10,675 bases of DNA from an uncultured Oscillospiraceae bacterium (GTDB lineage Bacteria; Bacillota; Clostridia; Oscillospirales; Oscillospiraceae): NCBI GenBank assembly GCA_905205085.1, contig CAJLCG010000078.1:1-10675 (forward strand). Reading direction: 5' to 3'. Shown piece after piece: positions 6,177 through 10,675 of this stretch. The notes beneath the pieces are model-generated. The model worked only from the letters and a program-made list of their open reading frames with translations, searched no databases and was not told where the DNA came from. Position 1 is the stretch's first letter. Every line of letters begins with the position of its first letter. A program made the position numbers and the translations under genes.

Positions 6177-7391
6177 TTACTCCTGCGGCTTTTTGTTGTA
6201 CTGCTCAAACCGCTTCATATTTCCCAGGTGATTCTTCCACACCCGCAGGCGGCGCTTGAGGGAGGCATCCCCCTCATACACCAGGGAGTGGTGATCCGCT
6301 CCCGCGCGGATGAGGGACTTCATCTCTTGGTGGTACTTCTTTGGGGTAAAGTCAAAGGCCACCTTCTTGGGCACCATCCGCCACAAAGAGCGGTTCTTGG
6401 TGATCTCGAAGGGCAGCTCCTTCTCCTCCACCCGGTCTTCCACCACCAGCTTGGCAATATTATGCCCCGATCCGGTGACATAGTAGTTGCTCCGGCCCTG
6501 GCGGCAGTTGATCTCAAAGGCCTTGTACTTGCCGTCCCGTTGGTCGTACTTGATGTCGAAGTTGGAGAAGCCGGTAAAGTGCAGGTCCTCCAGCAGTCCC
6601 TTAATCTTCTGGGACAGCTCCTCGTCGTGCTCGGTGAGGATAACGGCGTGGTTGCCGATGCCGTGGGGGGAGTGCTCCTCCAGCAGCACGTGGCCCAGGC
6701 ACATGAGCTTCACCTTGCCGTTGCGGTCGGAGTAGTTGGTCAGCACCCGCATGTAGGTGTCATCTCCGGGGATGAACTCCTGGAGCACCATGTGGTCGGG
6801 GTAGCCGGCGGCGTACACCTGGTCCAGGGCGGCAAGCAGCTCCTCCCAGCTCTGGCAGATGTAGACCTTGGCCAGCTCGTGGACGCCGCAGGCCCAGTAG
6901 GCTACGGAGTCGGCGGGCTTGGCGATGTAGGGCGGGCCCCAGGGCAGGGTGAAGTCGTGGCCCATGGACTTGTCGTAGATAAAGGTGGCGGGGTGGTCGA
7001 TGCCGTGCTGGTCGCACAGGGCATAGAACTTCTCCTTGTTGATGAGGGTGTCCAGCAGCTCGCCGTCAATGTAGGGGGCGATGGCGTTTTCGGGCAGCTG
7101 GTCCTTGCAGTGGGCGGCCAGCTGGACATAGCTGTCGCCGCAGCCCAGCACCAGGATCTTCTTGTCCGGAAATTCTTTGCACACCTGGGCTACATTCTTG
7201 CGGAAAGCGTCGGCGCTCTCGTTGTCGGCGCACACCCGGTAGTCGATGATGGCGCTGCCGTGGCAGGGGAAGGAGGGGTAGCGGCCATAGGCGATGCTCT
7301 TGACGCCGTAGGCCTCATGGAAGGCCCGGGCCACGCTGTACACGTTGATATCGCCGCCGAACAGCAGCGGCTGGAACGATAACTGACTCAT
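6177..7391 (-). CDS. ATP-grasp carboxylate-amine ligase, D-aspartate ligase (Asl)-like
   Basis: 404 residues, close to the size of Aslfm/AslA. Those enzymes use ATP to join the beta-carboxyl of D-Asp to the epsilon-amine of L-Lys in UDP-MurNAc-pentapeptide, the first step of L-Lys-D-Asp cross-bridges. The N-terminus, LFGGDINVYSVARAFHEAYG (10-29), resembles the opening of that family as I recall it. ATP-grasp features: YIAKPAD (155-161, Lys158), the hinge LQEFIPGDDTYMRV (203-216), FSNFDIKYD (275-283, Asp279) and FEINCRQGRSNYY (292-304, metal ligands Glu293 and Asn295). AAGGAG (7402-7407) lies 10 nt before the ATG. It starts 18 nt after the upstream racemase-fold gene and is co-transcribed with it. 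The nearby Asp racemase and Lys-type MurE support the D-Asp ligase reading, but the substrate is inferred. Confidence 0.87.
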   Translation of the reverse strand: MSQLSFQPLLFGGDINVYSVARAFHEAYGVKSIAYGRYPSFPCHGSAIIDYRVCADNESADAFRKNVAQVCKEFPDKKILVLGCGDSYVQLAAHCKDQLPENAIAPYIDGELLDTLINKEKFYALCDQHGIDHPATFIYDKSMGHDFTLPWGPPYIAKPADSVAYWACGVHELAKVYICQSWEELLAALDQVYAAGYPDHMVLQEFIPGDDTYMRVLTNYSDRNGKVKLMCLGHVLLEEHSPHGIGNHAVILTEHDEELSQKIKGLLEDLHFTGFSNFDIKYDQRDGKYKAFEINCRQGRSNYYVTGSGHNIAKLVVEDRVEEKELPFEITKNRSLWRMVPKKVAFDFTPKKYHQEMKSLIRAGADHHSLVYEGDASLKRRLRVWKNHLGNMKRFEQYNKKPQE

Positions 7392-7409
7392 AGCAGGATA
7401 ACTCCTTAC

Positions 7410-8477
7410 TTATCGAAATTCGATGGGCATGCCCCGGGCGTAGAGGGGGTCCAGGTCGAAGGCGGCCACGTCCCCTGCGGAGCATTTCACATCGGTGACA
7501 TTCAAGATAGTTTCCGAGGCTCCAATGGAGCCGATGACCCGCACCCGCTGGCCGTTGAGGCGCACGGTGCGGTTGCGGCTGCGCCGCCAGGCCCGCCACA
7601 TGTCCAGCAGGCCCTGGCTTCTGGGGCGCTCCACCCCAAAGCCGTTCTGGTAACCCACGGGAAGCACGGCCACCCGGGTGGGCTTTTTCATGGTGATCAG
7701 CTTGTCCGCGCCTACGGTGTGTCCCTTGGGCAGCCAGCGCACCTCGGTAATGGTGGCCTCGCCGTAGCCCACGGTGGTCAGACCGTCCCCTTTTGTGCGG
7801 CGGCACCGGCCCAGAATGGCCGACCCGGCCCGCACCGCGTCCAGGCGGGCGCAGTCAAAGTGCATGAGGGCAAAGGAGCCGGCGGCGTGGACGGTGCCGG
7901 TCTCGAAACCTGCCTGGTGGATGGCCTCCAGCACCTGCTGGAACTGCTTGAGCTGGCCGTCCACCTCCTGGCTCTTGCCGGTGACGGCGTGGAGCTGGGT
8001 GTAGATGCCGGACAGAGCCACGTTGGGCAAAGAGCGGTAGGCCAGCAGGATCTTCTCCGGCTCGGAGATGAGAAATCCCCCAAAGCCCAGGCCGGTGTCC
8101 ACCTGGATGTGGGCCTCGGCCACGGTGGAGCGGTTCTCCGCCACCGCATTGAGGGCCAGGCCGGTGTCCACGGAGGAGACCGTGCACACCACGCTCAGGT
8201 CCACCAGCCGCTCCAGCTCGTCCCGGTCCACGGTGGAGCGGAGCATCAGGATCTCCTCGGTCTCAAAGCCGGACTCCCGCAGCAGCTGCGCCTCCTCCAC
8301 CGAGTTGACGCCGAAGCGAGTCACACCTGCGTCCCGGAGCAGCCGGGCCAGGCGCACAGCGCCCACGCCGCCCCCCTGGCCGGACACCACGCCGTACAGG
8401 GCGGCTCCCTGGGCCCGCTCCTTGATCACCGCCATGTTGCTTCGAATGGCGGAGCGTTCAATGATCAATCTGCGCAT
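7410..8477 (-). CDS. Alanine-racemase-fold protein lacking the PLP lysine (probable pseudo-racemase)
   Basis: 355 residues with the overall fold pattern of fold-type III alanine racemase. Retained landmarks: the HxxxS motif HAAGS (197-201) with VRAGSAILG (215-223), whose Arg216 matches the PLP-contacting Arg219; VLPVGYQNGF (271-280); and the C-terminal beta domain VRLNGQRVRVIG (305-316). The key residues are not retained. The expected AVVKANAYGHG is GVVSGQGGGVG (29-39), so Ser32 replaces the PLP lysine. The VSYG motif holding the catalytic tyrosine is VGAD (255-258), VDTGMGR-L is VDTGLGFGG, and the VCMDQ region is SIGAS. PLP-dependent racemization therefore seems impossible. The reading frame is long and intact, so this is not decay. 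I chose the ATG at 8477 (MRRLIIERSAIRSN) because AAGGGAG (8488-8494) lies 10 nt upstream; an earlier ATG at 8510 lacks a site. First gene of the cluster; role unknown. Confidence 0.88.
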   Translation of the reverse strand: MRRLIIERSAIRSNMAVIKERAQGAALYGVVSGQGGGVGAVRLARLLRDAGVTRFGVNSVEEAQLLRESGFETEEILMLRSTVDRDELERLVDLSVVCTVSSVDTGLALNAVAENRSTVAEAHIQVDTGLGFGGFLISEPEKILLAYRSLPNVALSGIYTQLHAVTGKSQEVDGQLKQFQQVLEAIHQAGFETGTVHAAGSFALMHFDCARLDAVRAGSAILGRCRRTKGDGLTTVGYGEATITEVRWLPKGHTVGADKLITMKKPTRVAVLPVGYQNGFGVERPRSQGLLDMWRAWRRSRNRTVRLNGQRVRVIGSIGASETILNVTDVKCSAGDVAAFDLDPLYARGMPIEFR

Positions 8478-8540
8478 CGCGGTATGACTCCCTTCTCTGT
8501 CTGCCGGCAAGCTTGGCCGTGGGATCTCCTGGAATGTTTT

Positions 8541-8569
8541 ATTTTATCACCATATCGGGGAAAAGGCAA
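8541..8569 (-). promoter_or_regulatory. Promoter of the racemase-fold / ATP-grasp operon
   Basis: On the minus strand, TTGCCT (8564-8569) is 17 nt upstream of TAAAAT (8541-8546). The implied transcript starts near 8534, giving a leader of about 57 nt before the racemase-fold gene. No attenuator or riboswitch-like structure is evident in that leader. Confidence 0.65.
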
Positions 8570-8657
8570 CGGAACGCAAGGGGCCGTGGAGAGAAACCAG
8601 GGGCAGTTTTTCCAAGGTTTACAAAAAGTTTATAAATCCTTCGTCCCCCCTCCGGCC

Positions 8658-8686
8658 TTGTTTCAGGGTCCAAAAAATGATACAAT
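8658..8686 (+). promoter_or_regulatory. Promoter of miaB
   Basis: TTGTTT (8658-8663) and TACAAT (8681-8686) are spaced by 17 nt, putting the start near 8693 and giving a leader of about 30 nt. The promoter diverges from that of the racemase-fold operon; the two -35 elements are about 90 bp apart. Confidence 0.65.
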
Positions 8687-8697
8687 ACTATGATTAA

Positions 8698-8711
8698 ACT
8701 AATAAATTAGT
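8698..8711. promoter_or_regulatory. Perfect inverted repeat in the miaB leader
   Basis: ACTAAT-AA-ATTAGT is a perfect 6-bp inverted repeat located just after the predicted transcription start and ending 2 nt before the ribosome site. It could be an operator for a repressor. A two-base loop is too tight for a stable RNA hairpin, so a protein site is the better guess. Confidence 0.4.
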
Positions 8712-8723
8712 ATGGAGGACTCC

Positions 8724-10145
8724 ATGGAACGTAATACAACCACCATTTCCCGGGAGGACATCGCCCGGCAGATGGATTATTGTCACGCCGTCGCCCAGCT
8801 CAACGCCCAGCGGCCCCAGCCCCCGCTGGCCTTTGTGGATACCTACGGCTGTCAGCAAAATGAGGCCGACTCCGAGCGCATCCGGGGCTATTTGCAGGAG
8901 ATGGGCTACGGCTTCACCCAGGACGAGGAGCAGGCAGATGTCATCGTCATCAACACCTGCGCCATCCGGGAGCACGCAGAGCAGCGGGTGCTGGGCAACC
9001 TGGGCGCTCTGGTGCATGTGAAGCGCCGCCACCCCGGCCAGCTCATCTGCCTGTGCGGCTGTATGGCTCAGGAGGCCCATGTGGCCCAGAAGGTGAAGGA
9101 GTCCTACCGCCATGTGGACCTGGTGTTTGGTCCCCAGGTGCTGTGGCGCTTCCCCGAGTTCATCCACAGCCTGCTCACCGCCCGGGGCCGGGTGTTCCAG
9201 ACCCCCGACCTGCCCGGCTCCATTGCCGAGGGTATCCCCGTGGTGCGCCAGGACAAGGTGAAGGCCTGGGTGTCCATCATGTACGGGTGCAACAACTTCT
9301 GCTCCTACTGCATCGTGCCCTATGTCCGGGGCCGGGAGCGCTCCCGTCAGCCGGAGGATATCCTCTCCGAGGTGCGGCAGCTGGTGGAGGAGGGGTATAA
9401 GGATATTACCCTGCTGGGCCAGAACGTAAACTCCTACGGTAAGGACCTGGACAATCCCATGGACTTTGCCGACCTGCTGTCCCAGGTCAACGACATCCCC
9501 GGGGACTTCCTCATCCGCTTTATGACCTCCCATCCCAAGGACGCCACCCAGAAGCTCTTTGAGACCATGGCCCGGTGCGAGAAGGTGGCTCCCGTGCTCC
9601 ACCTGCCCTTCCAGGCGGGCAACGACCGCATCCTGAAGGTGATGAACCGCCGCCACACCCGGGAGCAGTATCTGGATAAAATCCGGGCTCTGAAGGCCCT
9701 GATCCCCGATATCGTGCTCACCTCCGACGTGATCGTGGGCTTCCCCGGAGAGACCACCGAGGAGTTTGAGGACACCCTGAAGGTGCTGGAAGAGGTGCGC
9801 TACGACGCCCTGTTTACCTTCATCTACTCCCCCCGTGTGGGCACCCCCGCAGCCAAGATGGACGACCCCATGCCCCGGGAGGAGAAACTCGCAAACTTCA
9901 ACCGCCTGGTGGCCCTCCAGGACCAGATTTCCGAGGAGAAGCACGCCGCCTACATCGGCAAGACGGTGCGCTGCCTCATCGACGGCCAGGGGGATGACGC
10001 CCAGTATCCCTTTACCGCACGGACCCCGGGTAATCGGCTGGTGAGAGTGAAGGGGTGTACTGCTGATGATGTAGGAGAGTTCCGGGAGATTCATATTATT
10101 GGGGCTAATAAGTGGTCGCTTTACGGAGAAGTGGCAGAGAAATAA
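8724..10145 (+). CDS. miaB: tRNA-2-methylthio-N6-dimethylallyladenosine synthase MiaB
   Basis: 473 residues. This radical-SAM methylthiotransferase adds a methylthio group to i6A37 of tRNAs reading UNN codons. The N-terminal MTTase domain has its cluster cysteines in DTYGCQQNEADSE (Cys43), INTCAIREHAE (Cys79) and CGCMAQE (Cys113). The radical-SAM cluster motif is CNNFCSYC (Cys189, 193, 196), followed by VPYVRGRERSR. SHPKD, LPFQAG and DVIVGFPGET follow, and a C-terminal TRAM domain (about 405-470) is in place. The length is normal for the family. Two ATGs are possible, at 8712 and 8724. I prefer 8724 because GGAGGA (8714-8719), which overlaps the first ATG, is correctly spaced for the second, while the first has no site. 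The stop codon is followed almost at once by repeat copy 3, with no separate terminator visible. Confidence 0.96.
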   Translation: MERNTTTISREDIARQMDYCHAVAQLNAQRPQPPLAFVDTYGCQQNEADSERIRGYLQEMGYGFTQDEEQADVIVINTCAIREHAEQRVLGNLGALVHVKRRHPGQLICLCGCMAQEAHVAQKVKESYRHVDLVFGPQVLWRFPEFIHSLLTARGRVFQTPDLPGSIAEGIPVVRQDKVKAWVSIMYGCNNFCSYCIVPYVRGRERSRQPEDILSEVRQLVEEGYKDITLLGQNVNSYGKDLDNPMDFADLLSQVNDIPGDFLIRFMTSHPKDATQKLFETMARCEKVAPVLHLPFQAGNDRILKVMNRRHTREQYLDKIRALKALIPDIVLTSDVIVGFPGETTEEFEDTLKVLEEVRYDALFTFIYSPRVGTPAAKMDDPMPREEKLANFNRLVALQDQISEEKHAAYIGKTVRCLIDGQGDDAQYPFTARTPGNRLVRVKGCTADDVGEFREIHIIGANKWSLYGEVAEK

Positions 10146-10150
10146 CTATT

Positions 10151-10675
10151 TTTTGTAGAGACGGGAGCTGTTCTTTCCAGCGATGGAAAGAACCAAAGAT
10201 CGCCGGGGGACGGCTCCGATGAGCGCCTTCGCGCAGCGGGCGCTCATAGTCGCCTTTCCCCCGGTCCCCCTGTTTACGAGGGCGGGTCACTTTGGTTTGT
10301 TCGTAATTTCCGGCGGCCTAAGTTTTGACCGTGCTCCCTTTTCCTCTCGGCCCACTGGGGCCTACCAATCTAAAATTTACAGGCGGGCCGCTCTACCGCA
10401 CACCGCCTGGTGCATCCCTACCTGTTTGGTGCGGCGGTGACTGGACCAGCTGCCACGGTTTTGCCCTGGTAGGCGGTGTCCGTACAACGCAGACACTTCT
10501 AAATTTCTGACCTAGCAGGGGCCTGTGCCCCCGAGGCAAGAAGGACCAGACAGTCTTGTCTTTGCCCCGCCGGATGAAATTTCCTATTTCCCAGGAGGGC
10601 GTCCCCCGTAGCTGGGGGTCTGGGGGCAAGCCGCCTATGAGCGCCCGCTGCGCGAAGGCGCTCATCGAAGGCGGC
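10151..10675 (-). repeat. Large structured intergenic repeat, copy 3, inverted and cut by the window end
   Basis: This copy starts a few bases after the miaB stop codon and runs to the right edge, in the opposite orientation to copies 1 and 2. It opens with hairpin GTTCTTTCCA-GCGA-TGGAAAGAAC (10170-10193). CCGGGGG/CCCCCGG (10203-10209/10258-10264) encloses ATGAGCGCC/GGCGCTCAT, and GGCCC-ACTG-GGGCC (10349-10362) follows. The core is on the minus strand at 10391-10496, and GGGGC-CTGT-GCCCC lies at 10518-10531. The 32 bases at 10218-10249 and 10635-10666 are exact reverse complements, so the two arms of this copy match perfectly at that hairpin. The far terminal hairpin is outside the window. 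Small reading frames here are not protein-like. Confidence 0.85.

Noticed and set aside
6228..7382. 384-codon open frame on the plus strand opposite the ATP-grasp gene
   Set aside because: It is a Val/Gly/Leu-rich shadow with no motif or ribosome site, while the minus-strand frame has clear ATP-grasp motifs.
7410..8477. Racemase-fold gene as an ordinary alanine racemase
   Set aside because: The codons at the PLP-lysine motif read Val-Val-Ser-Gly-Gln-Gly, and the tyrosine and arginine positions are also changed, so standard catalysis is not supported.
8694..10094. 466-codon open frame on the minus strand opposite miaB
   Set aside because: The miaB frame has all six cluster cysteines and a ribosome site. 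The antisense frame is low in complexity and has no start signal.
10183..10665. Short open frames in repeat copy 3, with similar ones in copies 1 and 2
   Set aside because: They are not kept in frame between copies and follow the palindromic sequence; base changes preserve pairing, not codons.

Overview
The window is from a GC-rich low-GC-phylum relative: a Firmicute, most likely a gut Oscillospiraceae (Flavonifractor / Pseudoflavonifractor / Lawsonibacter-like). This placement is inference. It rests on strong AGGAGG-type ribosome sites, a Bacillus-type LexA operator (GAAC-N4-GTTC), codons rich in third-position G/C, and the kind of genes present. All coding genes look intact except typA, which runs off the left edge.

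Layout from left to right: (1) the N-terminal 478 codons of the translational GTPase TypA/BipA on the minus strand, with a clear sigma-A-type promoter. (2) Diverging from it, an 84-residue tail-anchored membrane protein behind a promoter that carries two good LexA boxes, so it is very probably SOS-induced. (3) An intergenic structured repeat (copy 1), a pair of DnaA-box-like sites and a long bidirectional terminator. (4) A minus-strand cluster, read right to left: an alanine-racemase-fold protein that lacks the PLP lysine, an ATP-grasp ligase resembling D-aspartate ligase, repeat copy 2, an aspartate/glutamate racemase, and a lysine-type MurE ligase with a fused ArgB-like C-terminal domain. 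(5) Diverging from that cluster, miaB on the plus strand, followed by repeat copy 3 in the opposite orientation, which continues past the right edge.

The minus-strand cluster reads as a cell-wall peptide module. The racemase would supply D-Asp, the ATP-grasp enzyme would attach it (as the Asl family does to the epsilon-amino group of L-Lys), and the MurE homologue would build the stem peptide with a diamino acid other than meso-DAP. The racemase-fold protein looks catalytically dead and may be structural or regulatory.

The most unusual element is the repeat family. Three copies of about 520-640 bp share a conserved core and two arms. Each arm carries a series of hairpins whose sequences differ between copies while base pairing is kept. 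No copy encodes a credible protein. This points to selection on nucleic-acid structure: a structured RNA, a single-strand DNA substrate or a non-autonomous mobile element.
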